From contig JANXSX010000106.1 in assembly GCA_025356475.1 (NCBI GenBank), positions 1-55,358 on the forward strand: a stretch of DNA of 55,358 nt, written 5' to 3'. Source of the stretch: Isosphaeraceae bacterium. GTDB taxonomy: Bacteria; Planctomycetota; Planctomycetia; Isosphaerales; Isosphaeraceae. Under the pieces are notes generated by a model. It did no database searches. It was not told where the DNA came from and worked only from the letters and a program-made list of their open reading frames with translations. Made by a program: the position numbers and the translations under genes. This document shows, piece by piece, positions 27,661 to 35,413 of this stretch; positions within the stretch are counted from its first letter, which is position 1, and every line of letters begins with the position of its first letter.

Positions 27661-30600
27661 TCATTTCCTATCGGGAATGTCCGGAGTTCTCGGGTCCTCC
27701 GCAGATAGAGCCAGAATTTCGAGTAGTGCTTCGAGCTCAAAGGGCTTGATCATGTGATAGTTAAACCCAGCATCGCGGGCGCGCACGCGGTCTTGATGTT
27801 GACCATAGCCCGAAATGGCGATGAGGGTTGTTTTTTGGAACTCTTCCTCGCGTCGAAAAGCCTCCGCAAGTTCATAACCATTCATGCCGGGAAGTCCGAT
27901 ATCTGTCAGAACGACCGAAGGCCGGAAGTCGCGTGCCAGGCGTAGGGCATCCTGAGCTTCGTGAACAATATGGACTTCGTAACCTGAGTTTTGGATGAGA
28001 GTCGCCATTCCCAGTGCAATATCCACGTTGTCATCGACTATGAGAACACGTGATCGACTCGCTGGTGGGCTGGTAAGTTCACGCTGGCGGAGGGTCGATT
28101 TTGCAGCGCTCTCCACGATCGTAGGAATGGATCGGGCAATGGGGATCCTGATCACGAACTCACTTCCCTGCCCAGGTCCAGCGCTTGCCGCAGAGATGCT
28201 TCCTCCGTGCAGCTCTACGAGCATCTTCACCAAGGTAAGACCGATCCCTAAGCCCCCTTGCGAGCGGTCGAGACTTGTCTCGGCCTGCGCGAAGAGTCGG
28301 AACACTTGAGAGAGCATCTCTGACGAAATGCCGATACCATTGTCTTGGACTCGAATCACGATGCTCTCTTGATCACATTCACCTGTGAGAATTATCGAGC
28401 CGCCGTTATCTGTGTATTTTGCGGCGTTTGTGAGGAGATTTCCCACGATCTGTTCCAATCGTACCGGGTCTGCGATCGTCGGCAGGGGCTCCTGTGGAAG
28501 CCTGACCTCGAGGTGGTGATTCTTGGCGTTGATCACAAGAGCAGCAGCGTCGACCGCACGAGTCAACACAGAACGGACATCAATCGGGACCCGTTTTAGC
28601 TGGATCTTGCCGGTACTGATGCGTGAGACGTCGAGTAGGTCCTCAATCAAACGGGTAAGATGCCTGGCCTGACGGTCGATGACATCGCGGCTCCAGTCGA
28701 GGTCAGGGTTTGCTGGGGCTTTGAGTCGAAGGATTTGTACTGCGGTGCGAATTGCGGCCAGCGGGTTTCTCAGCTCGTGAGCAAGCATTGCCAGGAATTC
28801 GTCCTTCCGCGCGTCAGCGTCTTTGAGTGCCTTCTCGGACTTCTTTCTCTCAGTCGCGTCGAGAATGAATGCGACGAAATCATCGCTAGATTCCGTGATC
28901 AGGGTGAATCCGACAAAGACAGGGACACGTGTGCCATCTTTTCGGAAATACTCCTTCTCATAGGGTGTACACGACCCGCGGATCTTCGATTCGGCAATAC
29001 TTTGCTCGTCTTTTGAGACCCACTCGGGTGGTGTGATCTCCGTCCAGCTTAGACGGCCGGCCTCGACTTCCTCGCGAGTGTACCCGATGATCCGGAGATA
29101 CTCATTGTTAACATAGCTCAGATTGCCATGAACGTCGCCGAAGGCAATTCCAATAATGTCGGAAGTGGCAAATTTTCGGAACTTCTTCTCGTTCTCCCTA
29201 ATAATGATCTCGCTCTTCACTCGTTCGGTGATGTCGATCGTGTAACCGACGACTCGCGTCATTCGGCCCTGTCCGTCGTAAACCATCCGAGCCCGGTCCC
29301 AGACGTGTCGGTAGCTGCCGTCATTGTGCCGGACGCGATACTCCATCTCGTGCAGAGGCCCTTGCGCCGATTGGGTCTCTCGTAACTTCTGGTCGGCAAC
29401 TTCTCGATCCTCGGGATGGATCAGGCCTGCCCACCACTCTTCGTCGGGGTTGACCTCTTCAGGAGGGTAACCGGTGAGGGCAAAAAGACCTGCGGATCGC
29501 TCGATTCGACCTGTGAGGGGATCCCAGTCGTAAAGCATCCCACTCACGGCTCCGCTCGCAAGCTCAAAACGCTCCTGATTTACGCGGGCACTTTCTTCCG
29601 CCTGTTTCAACTTTGTGATATCAATGAATGCGGAGATTGCTCCATAGACATTCCCATCGGGCGTCCTCAGCGGGGTGGCATTGCCATAAATGTGCCGCTC
29701 TGAACCGTCCTTGAACCTGAGGGACAACTCAGTCCCCAGGCTCTCAATCCCATGAGCTGCCGCAAGTTGCATGGGTAACTGATCGGGAGGAATGAGAACG
29801 CCGTCGCGGAATTCTTGGAAAGAACGATACTCTCTCTCAACTTCTGTCGAAGACGCGGAAACGTTTGTTTTCTCGGGTAGACCGAGCAGTTTGTACGATG
29901 CAGGATTTCCTGTGATCCGCCGACACTCAGGGTCTTTCGCAATCCAGATAGCGGCGGGGGTCGCCCGCAAGACGGTCTTGAGTTCTGCGCTACGCACCTG
30001 CGCCTGGGTGGCGATTTCCTTCGCGGCGTGTTCGGACTCAATTCGCTTCGTGATATCCACGCCTGATGCGATAATATGAGTAACAATACCATTCACATCA
30101 ACCAAAGGAGCCAGCATGAAATCGATGGTTATCAGATGATCGTCAGCAACGCGGATTGGAACGTCATAGCGCACGAGCTGGCCTTGGCCTGCGCACTCGA
30201 TTGCCAGTCGTAAATCGGCCTTCACCGTTGTTGAATACGACCACCAGTACGTTTCATCAAATGGCGTATTCAGCACATCGCTGGGCTTAAGCGCGGCGAG
30301 ATCGAGCGCCAATCGATTGGCTTCGATCAGAATCCCTGTTGGTGTCAACACCCCGACGAAGGTGATCATCTGGTCGATCACATTTCGGAGATGTTCCTTG
30401 CCTGTGCGTAAGGCAGATTCAACTTGTTTCCCCTCGTTAACGTCGATTGCCACCGAGAGGACTGTCGCCACTTCGCCTTGGGCGGAAAACTCGGGCAACA
30501 GCCGAGTCCGAAAGCAACGCTTTCCACGAGAAGTATCGAAGTCAAACTCAAAGGTCAATTCTCTTCCCTTGGCAAACACCTCCTTGATTAATGACTCTAA

Positions 30601-31227
30601 GAAGTCACAGTAACCATCTGGCAAACCTGCCTCTCGAGTCGTTCTGCCAAGGTAATGATCGGGAGTAAGCCCTGAAATCCGCACAATCGCTGGGTTAATG
30701 TAGACGAGTTTGAATTCCGGGTCGAAACGAGAAACCACGTCCGGGAGATGGTCAACCAGATTCTTAAACTCTCGTTCTCGGCGGTCGAGGGACTCCCGTT
30801 CTGTTCGAAGCCGTTCGAGAACTTTGAATCGCTCGATTGAGTGCTCGACAGCGCAAGCAAGGCCATCTGCCGTCAACCATGACTTGGCAATATAGTCTTG
30901 GGCTCCGCTGCGGAGTGCCTGGGTCGCAGCCTTACATTCGTTCCCAGTATCGATAAAAAGGACGATTGGCACTCGGGTCTCACCATCATCATCCTGCAGT
31001 CGTCTGACAAGATCCAACCCGCCCATGTCGGGAAGGTGTAGGTCGACTATCACGCAATCGGGTCGCGGCAACTCAGGGGATAAGCAAACGCGAATCCCCT
31101 CTTCTCCGCTTGTCGCTTCAAGAAACGTGAATTTCTGGGAGGATTCTTCCTGCAAAGATCTCCGGAGCAGGGCAGTGTCATCGGGGTCGTCATTAATGAT
31201 CACAATTCGCATTTCTTCAACCGCCAT
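27661..31227 (-). CDS. Hybrid multi-PAS histidine kinase with two receiver domains
   Basis: A 1188-residue kinase. ATG 31227 (MAVEEMRIVI) is preferred over an upstream GTG because GGAG lies eight bases before it. In order: an N-terminal receiver (about 5-125, with VIVDLHLPDMGG), a coiled linker, about five PAS/PAC modules (about 150-780, repeatedly ending in IDVNEGK, VDITKRI, IDITKL, IDITERV, DATERK), a HisKA domain with the phospho-acceptor His817 in AHELRNP, an ATPase domain (NLLTNAAKYTD, DNGIGI, GGLGIGL), and a C-terminal receiver (VVLTDIGLPGMNG). It has no membrane segment, so sensing is cytoplasmic. Likely partners are the single receiver at 27133 and the NtrC-type regulator at 35414; this is inferred from position. 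Confidence 0.92.
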   Translation of the reverse strand: MAVEEMRIVIINDDPDDTALLRRSLQEESSQKFTFLEATSGEEGIRVCLSPELPRPDCVIVDLHLPDMGGLDLVRRLQDDDGETRVPIVLFIDTGNECKAATQALRSGAQDYIAKSWLTADGLACAVEHSIERFKVLERLRTERESLDRREREFKNLVDHLPDVVSRFDPEFKLVYINPAIVRISGLTPDHYLGRTTREAGLPDGYCDFLESLIKEVFAKGRELTFEFDFDTSRGKRCFRTRLLPEFSAQGEVATVLSVAIDVNEGKQVESALRTGKEHLRNVIDQMITFVGVLTPTGILIEANRLALDLAALKPSDVLNTPFDETYWWSYSTTVKADLRLAIECAGQGQLVRYDVPIRVADDHLITIDFMLAPLVDVNGIVTHIIASGVDITKRIESEHAAKEIATQAQVRSAELKTVLRATPAAIWIAKDPECRRITGNPASYKLLGLPEKTNVSASSTEVEREYRSFQEFRDGVLIPPDQLPMQLAAAHGIESLGTELSLRFKDGSERHIYGNATPLRTPDGNVYGAISAFIDITKLKQAEESARVNQERFELASGAVSGMLYDWDPLTGRIERSAGLFALTGYPPEEVNPDEEWWAGLIHPEDREVADQKLRETQSAQGPLHEMEYRVRHNDGSYRHVWDRARMVYDGQGRMTRVVGYTIDITERVKSEIIIRENEKKFRKFATSDIIGIAFGDVHGNLSYVNNEYLRIIGYTREEVEAGRLSWTEITPPEWVSKDEQSIAESKIRGSCTPYEKEYFRKDGTRVPVFVGFTLITESSDDFVAFILDATERKKSEKALKDADARKDEFLAMLAHELRNPLAAIRTAVQILRLKAPANPDLDWSRDVIDRQARHLTRLIEDLLDVSRISTGKIQLKRVPIDVRSVLTRAVDAAALVINAKNHHLEVRLPQEPLPTIADPVRLEQIVGNLLTNAAKYTDNGGSIILTGECDQESIVIRVQDNGIGISSEMLSQVFRLFAQAETSLDRSQGGLGIGLTLVKMLVELHGGSISAASAGPGQGSEFVIRIPIARSIPTIVESAAKSTLRQRELTSPPASRSRVLIVDDNVDIALGMATLIQNSGYEVHIVHEAQDALRLARDFRPSVVLTDIGLPGMNGYELAEAFRREEEFQKTTLIAISGYGQHQDRVRARDAGFNYHMIKPFELEALLEILALSAEDPRTPDIPDRK

Positions 31228-31346
31228 CGCGCAGGCTCCATCTGGCACAAAACGGGAATCTTTGTGAAATAACGGCCTGAGTCTGAGAGCTTGATCTCGA
31301 AAACCTTCTTTCCTTGACTAAACGCCGAACGATATCGAGCTTAACA

Positions 31347-31362
31347 TGCAATTCTTATTCCA
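31347..31362 (-). promoter_or_regulatory. Sigma-54-like promoter for the hybrid kinase
   Basis: The minus strand reads TGGAATAAGAATTGCA: TGG, correct ten-base spacing, and a perfect TTGCA -12 box (9 of 12 fixed positions). It faces the kinase gene, 120 bases away, and its -24 end is three bases from the -24 end of the opposite promoter at 31366. Confidence 0.5.
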
Positions 31363-31365
31363 AAT

Positions 31366-31381
31366 TGGCACGAAAACTGCT
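31366..31381 (+). promoter_or_regulatory. Sigma-54 promoter for the 71-residue protein
   Basis: TGGCACGAAAACTGCT, identical to the site at 23953-23968, matches 11 of 12 fixed sigma-54 positions. It lies 72 bases upstream of the ATG at 31454. Confidence 0.72.
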
Positions 31382-31453
31382 CAATTGGTAGACGGTTCTT
31401 GTGCATGGGCACGAGATGGTTACACCCTATCACGCCCTTGAGGATTTTAAGTC

Positions 31454-31669
31454 ATGCCAAACCCCACCGCGAAGGCGTTCGAGCCCGGTCTCTATCTGCC
31501 CAACGGGTCACCGATGAGTCCGAAGCTGCTTGATGGTGCAACTCTTCCTTCCTTCATTGAATCGAGTCTGGCGGGAATCGAAGATTACGCGCGTCGGGAG
31601 CCATGGACATTTGCCTCCTACGTGTTCGGCGTCGGCTTCATCCTGGGCTGGAAGCTCAAGCCTTGGTGA
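31454..31669 (+). CDS. Small protein with membrane tail
   Basis: A 71-residue protein: a hydrophilic N-terminal half, then REPWTFASYVFGVGFILGW ending KLKPW. The tail, a proline followed by a glycine-rich hydrophobic stretch and terminal basic residues, is the DUF883 (ElaB/YqjD)-like anchor seen in four other proteins here. The ATG has TTGAGG some ten bases upstream. Expression from the sigma-54 promoter at 31366 is likely. Function unknown; E. coli relatives bind ribosomes at the inner membrane, but extrapolation is risky. Confidence 0.75.
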   Translation: MPNPTAKAFEPGLYLPNGSPMSPKLLDGATLPSFIESSLAGIEDYARREPWTFASYVFGVGFILGWKLKPW

Positions 31670-31756
31670 TGCAACTCCAAGGTGAAATGAACGCAGCCTC
31701 TCGGCATTGTCAGGAACCGCGACTTTTATCAAGTTCTTTCTGACACGACAATCGAG

Positions 31757-31772
31757 GGGCTACGTTGTTGCT
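31757..31772 (+). promoter_or_regulatory. Weak sigma-54-like site before the CBS operon
   Basis: GGGCTACGTTGTTGCT has GG, ten bases, GC and a perfect TTGCT -12 box, but only 8 of 12 fixed positions match. It lies about 140 bases before the CBS-protein ATG at 31913. It could be a chance match. Confidence 0.3.
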
Positions 31773-31912
31773 TGCGGAGGTTCGAGAACTCTTACGGCTC
31801 GCTTCTCCGCAAACTAATGTTATCGTTCTGAGCGTGGATCATGCTCGTTGGCTCGCTGCTCATTCGAGAACTTACAAGTCCAGATTCGCGACAAACCGGG
31901 GAAAATTCCACA

Positions 31913-32383
31913 ATGAACAACGATCTCTCAGTGTCCAGCACAATTGAAGTAGTTGATAGCAGCGTGGCCAGTGATGTCATGACTGTTTCGTTGCGTACGT
32001 GTTCCAAATTTAGTCAGGTCATTGAGGCGGTGCTGATCCTGAAGGAAGAAGAACGTGGAATCGTTCCCGTGATCGAAGAAGGGAAGCCCATAGGGGTCGT
32101 CACAGATCGGGACGTCGTCGCGGGACTGGCAACAATCGATGACTTGGTGACGCATCCGATCGCTGAGATCATGACCACCAAGTTGGTGTCGGTTTCACCT
32201 ACGACTCCGCTCGCTCAGGTGGTAGAGATTCTTGAAAGGGAATCTCTTGGTCACTTGCTCGTCGTCAATTCCGAGGGGCTTCTTGTCGGAGTGATTGGTT
32301 GGAAGGACGTTCGGTCAAAAATGCCACCTCGCGTCATGGGTGAAGTTCTGACCGACATTGCCGCAACCACCGCGCGGAACTAG
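31913..32383 (+). CDS. CBS-domain-pair protein
   Basis: A 156-residue protein consisting of two CBS domains: VASDVMTVSLRTCSKFSQV with VPVIEEGKPIGVVTDRDVV, then IAEIMTTKLVSVSPTTPLAQ with LLVVNSEGLLVGVIGWKDV. Such stand-alone pairs usually bind adenine nucleotides and act as energy sensors. ATG 31913 (MNNDLSV) is chosen because the longer frame adds a non-homologous extension. It heads a plus-strand run of four genes ending at 33565. Confidence 0.88.
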   Translation: MNNDLSVSSTIEVVDSSVASDVMTVSLRTCSKFSQVIEAVLILKEEERGIVPVIEEGKPIGVVTDRDVVAGLATIDDLVTHPIAEIMTTKLVSVSPTTPLAQVVEILERESLGHLLVVNSEGLLVGVIGWKDVRSKMPPRVMGEVLTDIAATTARN

Positions 32384-32399
32384 GAAGGGGCGATGATCC

Positions 32400-32876
32400 T
32401 TGACGACTGTACAAAATGAATCCGACGAGATTCGTCGACAGATGGCGGATATTCGAGCTCATCTTCACATGGAGATGCGTGGAGTGGTGAGCGTCGCGAA
32501 TGCGGTCACTGATTGGCGTTCCTACATTCGGAACCGACCCTGGGTGGCAATCGGAATTGCATTTTCTGCTGGGTTCTGGCTAGCTCCTCGCCGGTCCGTT
32601 CCGCCGAAGATTATTATCCAACCGACACCGTCCGAAACTCCAAACACGCTAGCAGCACCTGTAACGGTGAAAGCGGCTCGCGTTCCCTGGATGCGGTGGA
32701 TCTTCAATACCGTAGGTCCAATCGCCATGCGGGCCGCGCAAGGTTACGCTTTGACTTATGTCGAAAACCTGCTGATCAATAATCCGCCTGGACCCAAGTC
32801 TGGGGGGATCCCTCCCGCGAATTCTTCCGGGACCGGCACTCCACGCGATCGGGCTGGATCAAATCGGCGAGCCTAG
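32400..32876 (+). CDS. DUF3618-like membrane-tail protein
   Basis: A 158-residue protein starting at TTG 32400; GGAAGGGG at 32383-32390 is its likely ribosome site. The N-terminal helix (ESDEIRRQMADIRAHLHMEM) resembles DUF3618 or ElaB-type proteins, followed by RNRPWVAIGIAFSAGFWLAPRR, the same proline/glycine/basic tail pattern as its neighbours. A second amphipathic segment and a Gly/Pro-rich C-terminus follow. It starts 17 bases after the CBS gene. Function unknown. Confidence 0.65.
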   Translation: MTTVQNESDEIRRQMADIRAHLHMEMRGVVSVANAVTDWRSYIRNRPWVAIGIAFSAGFWLAPRRSVPPKIIIQPTPSETPNTLAAPVTVKAARVPWMRWIFNTVGPIAMRAAQGYALTYVENLLINNPPGPKSGGIPPANSSGTGTPRDRAGSNRRA

Positions 32877-32897
32877 TCTGGCCACACCAGGATTGGA

Positions 32898-33152
32898 ATG
32901 ATGATGGACAATTTATACCGCTCTGGGTCCGCGTCGGACTCTCCCAAAGTCACGAAGATGACTCCGAATACAGGGGTTTCATCCTCAATGTCCGTGGAAA
33001 CGGCCATGGAGTGGGCCCATTCGGTCGGACAGCGGTTCGGGATCGCTCGTCACTGGATTGAAACGCAAGCCATTGAAAAACAACCACTCGCCACCTTGGG
33101 CGTTGTCTTCGGACTAGGAGTCTTTGCGGGATGGCTAGTCAAACGACGGTAA
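32898..33152 (+). CDS. Small DUF883-like membrane-tail protein
   Basis: An 84-residue protein: a Ser/Thr-rich N-terminus, a short amphipathic helix (VETAMEWAHSVGQRFG), then KQPLATLGVVFGLGVFAGWL ending VKRR. The tail matches the DUF883-type membrane anchor. The next gene starts inside this one, with a 22-base overlap, so translation of the two is probably coupled. Confidence 0.72.
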   Translation: MMMDNLYRSGSASDSPKVTKMTPNTGVSSSMSVETAMEWAHSVGQRFGIARHWIETQAIEKQPLATLGVVFGLGVFAGWLVKRR

Positions 33153-33565
33153 AGCACGGTACCAATCTCCCCCACAACGGGGTGTTTGAAGAGATTGGGG
33201 ATCTCGGCCACAACCTGACCCGATTGGCGACGTTGCAAGCTCGGTTGGCCAGCCAGGACTTGCAAGAGAGCACAGCCCACGCGATGCCGGCGTTGTTTGC
33301 TATCGGACTCGTCCTTCCGTTGGCACTTGCAAGTGCCACAGTCGGACTATTGGGCGTTGCTTATTGGCTTGCGACCGCGTGGGACCTACCCTTAGGCAGA
33401 ACCTTGCTCTACGTCTCGGTATTCGGCCTTGCCATCTCGGGGTCTCTGTCTGCCATGATTATCCACCGGCTGCGAGTGAGTGCTCGGAGTTTCCGCCGAT
33501 CTCGTGAAGAACTCGAACGCAACGTCGCCTGGTTGGGAACCGTCTTGCTCCACAGCGGACGTTGA
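33131..33565 (+). CDS. Holin-X-like (phage holin superfamily III) membrane protein
   Basis: A 144-residue protein with an N-terminal amphipathic helix (DLGHNLTRLATLQARLASQD), two membrane segments (about 55-80 and 88-110) and a basic C-terminal helix (RLRVSARSFRRSREELERNV). This is the pattern of the Phage_holin_3_6 (holin-X/YqjE-like) family. In E. coli, YqjE follows the DUF883-type gene yqjD; the same order is kept here. It is the last gene of the run, with a strong hairpin 38 bases after its stop. Confidence 0.8.
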   Translation: MASQTTVKHGTNLPHNGVFEEIGDLGHNLTRLATLQARLASQDLQESTAHAMPALFAIGLVLPLALASATVGLLGVAYWLATAWDLPLGRTLLYVSVFGLAISGSLSAMIIHRLRVSARSFRRSREELERNVAWLGTVLLHSGR

Positions 33566-33602
33566 GAACTGGCTCTGAGACTATCTTCGCCAAGTCCTTC
33601 CG

Positions 33603-33635
33603 ATGGCGTTCCTATGCTTGACATAGGAACGCCAT
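33603..33635 (+). terminator. Perfect 14-bp hairpin after the holin-like gene
   Basis: ATGGCGTTCCTATG (33603-33616) and CATAGGAACGCCAT (33622-33635) pair perfectly around CTTGA. It lies 38 bases after the stop of the plus-strand run and before a convergent gene. TTCTTCG follows rather than a T-run. Nothing else is seen in 33566-33915. Confidence 0.55.
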
Positions 33636-33915
33636 TCTTCGCTTGTAGGAGGCGGCATCAATACAGATACCAACAGATAGGGTTTAGTACTCAATCGTGG
33701 TTTGCGTCCAGCTACCGACAGACGGCGTTCGCACTCAAGACGTGCCGCAAGAGGACCCGCAGGATAGGGGGGTATGGTAGGCCGGACTCGTCGATCCGTA
33801 ATATGACAACCTGTCAACGAACCCGAGAACTTGAGCTCAATCAACGAAAAAGAGGAATGGAAAGGATCTCTCCTCCCCATTCCTCCCGTAGTTTGGAATC
33901 CGACACTCGTTTAGC

Positions 33916-34335
33916 TCAGCGTGATCGCAGGGCCAGACCGACGAGAATGCCGACGCCCAACCCGATACCGAAGGCCGCAGCCACTGATCTCGTGGGGTTG
34001 TGTTGGACCACTTCGCCCAACTGCTCATAGCGTTCCGTCACATTCGCAGCCACATCTTGGTATTTGTCGCGGATTTCACGACCAGCGTTCTGAGCGAACT
34101 CGCCACCGGCTTCGGCCGCCTGGGAGAGTACCGATGCGCTCTTGGCGGTCAGGTTGTTGAGGAACTCCTCGATCGCCTCACGGGTCTCTCCGGTCTTCTG
34201 CTGAATCTTGCCGACGATCTGGTCGACGTTGGCCCCATTGATTTGGAGATCGTCGTCAGAAAGGGTGGCCCATTTTTCCTTGACCTGGCCACGAAGGCGG
34301 TTCCACGAACCTTGAAGCTGCTGTGCATTGACCAT
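33916..34335 (-). CDS. CsbD-domain protein fused to a membrane tail
   Basis: A 139-residue protein. ATG 34335 is chosen for AGGAG seven bases upstream. Residues about 3-60 are a CsbD stress domain (LQGSWNRLRGQVKEKWATL, then DQIVGKIQQKTG). A helical middle section with ElaB/YqjD character follows, then a tail NPTRSVAAAFGIGLGVGILV ending LALRSR. CsbD proteins are normally soluble and about 60-70 residues, so this is a fusion that tethers the domain to the membrane. It is the second gene after a small lipoprotein, from the sigma-54 site at 34699. Confidence 0.82.
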   Translation of the reverse strand: MVNAQQLQGSWNRLRGQVKEKWATLSDDDLQINGANVDQIVGKIQQKTGETREAIEEFLNNLTAKSASVLSQAAEAGGEFAQNAGREIRDKYQDVAANVTERYEQLGEVVQHNPTRSVAAAFGIGLGVGILVGLALRSR

Positions 34336-34395
34336 CTGGGTGCTCCTAATGAGAGGACTCAAGAATCTCTGTGTTCAAGTGAACAAATCCACCAA

Positions 34396-34596
34396 TCAAG
34401 GCTTTACAGTTCCGTCGACCGGGAGAGGCGGGTTCTGACCCCTGGTCTCGATCTTGGTGTCTTTGGTGATCGTAGTCGATCCCTCGGGTGTCGTGATCTT
34501 GGTCTGCTCTTTGACCCCGCTCTGCTCAGAACAGCCGCTACTACCAAGGATCAGTGCTAGAGGCAGGGCGAGGGCACGCAGGTTATTAGTTCTCAT
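34396..34596 (-). CDS. Small lipoprotein
   Basis: A 66-residue protein. ATG 34596 (MRTNNLRALALPLALILG) gives a classic lipoprotein signal ending GSSGC, with AAGGG about ten bases upstream; longer starts add a non-signal extension. The mature part (EQTKITTPEGSTTITKDTK) is hydrophilic and Thr-rich, with no recognised domain. It is the first gene of a two-gene unit with the CsbD fusion. Confidence 0.7.
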   Translation of the reverse strand: MRTNNLRALALPLALILGSSGCSEQSGVKEQTKITTPEGSTTITKDTKIETRGQNPPLPVDGTVKP

Positions 34597-34698
34597 CGCA
34601 TTCATTCCCTTCAGAAAGAACAGGGTAAGAGGCCAGTCTACCTTCTCCACGAGCCAACTCGTGTTGCTGGACCTCCATTACACACGCTGAAACGAAAA

Positions 34699-34714
34699 AG
34701 CAAACTCCATGCCA
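34699..34714 (-). promoter_or_regulatory. Sigma-54 promoter for lipoprotein and CsbD fusion
   Basis: The minus strand reads TGGCATGGAGTTTGCT, matching 11 of 12 fixed sigma-54 positions with correct spacing. It lies about 100 bases before the lipoprotein ATG and is divergent from the site at 34756-34771, with 41 bases between. Confidence 0.7.
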
Positions 34715-34755
34715 TGCGATGCCAACACGCTTAAGTTCCCTAACGACACAGCTCG

Positions 34756-34771
34756 CGGCACTAATGTTGCT
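34756..34771 (+). promoter_or_regulatory. Sigma-54 promoter for the membrane-tail gene at 34850
   Basis: CGGCACTAATGTTGCT matches 10 of 12 fixed positions, with GG, ten bases and GC. The ATG is 78 bases downstream. Both promoters of this divergent gap could share activator sites in the 41 bases between them. Confidence 0.65.
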
Positions 34772-34849
34772 CTAGATTCCTATATGGCACGCGATTGCTC
34801 TTCATTGACGTCAATGTGGGAGCCTTCGAGCCGAGAGGAGACTTGAACA

Positions 34850-35239
34850 ATGAGCCGCAGGAACCAAGGCCGCATTCGATCCATGACGGATACTTCCCTG
34901 AATGGATCCGAGTCCAGCTCTCCAAGCAAATCGAATGAAAAGGAGTCTCTCGTGTCATCCAATTCCAGCCGACGCTCCGAGCCGCACGATCAGGATGAGG
35001 CACAAGGCGATCATCTGCCCAGAGCTGCGCAGGTCATCCTTCATCACCCGACTCTTTCGGTGACAGCCGCTTTTAGCATTGGATTTGGTTTAGGAATGCT
35101 AGTGACGGTGGCACTCGCTCGCCCTCACAAGAGCTGGCTGGAACGCCATCATTTGCCCGAGACCTTGCATGATCTCACAGGAGGCTTCCGACGCCTTCCT
35201 GGGATGATCGCTCATCATATGCCTGGATCGCTGACTTAA
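34850..35239 (+). CDS. Membrane-tail protein with charged N-terminus
   Basis: A 129-residue protein. The N-terminal 60 residues are Ser/charge-rich and look disordered. Then HHPTLSVTAAFSIGFGLGML and VTVALARP form the same tail type as the CsbD fusion (both have P-T-x-S-V-x-A-A-F). Unlike its neighbours it continues 35 residues past the tail with an amphipathic, His-rich segment. Function unknown; the shared tail and sigma-54 promoter place it in the same response. Confidence 0.7.
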   Translation: MSRRNQGRIRSMTDTSLNGSESSSPSKSNEKESLVSSNSSRRSEPHDQDEAQGDHLPRAAQVILHHPTLSVTAAFSIGFGLGMLVTVALARPHKSWLERHHLPETLHDLTGGFRRLPGMIAHHMPGSLT

Positions 35240-35413
35240 TTCTAAGAAGGTAGTCACGATCCAGACTTGCAAGAAAGCCCGTCGCTTCGACTTCCGCACA
35301 AAGTCGAATCTGCGGGCGATCTTGTAAATAGAGCGCGAGGGTCGCATCAAAATTGGTAACGTCGAGAACGTAAACCGCACCGAAGGGCTTTTGATAAGGC
35401 TCTCTGAAGCGAA

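Noticed and set aside
33614-34030. 138-codon plus-strand frame after the holin-like gene
   Set aside because: It begins inside the strong hairpin and ends antisense to the CsbD fusion; composition is not protein-like.
34784-34798. A second site reading TGGCACGCGATTGCT near the 34850 gene
   Set aside because: It has only nine bases between GG and GC; sigma-54 promoters require ten. The site at 34756 fits better.
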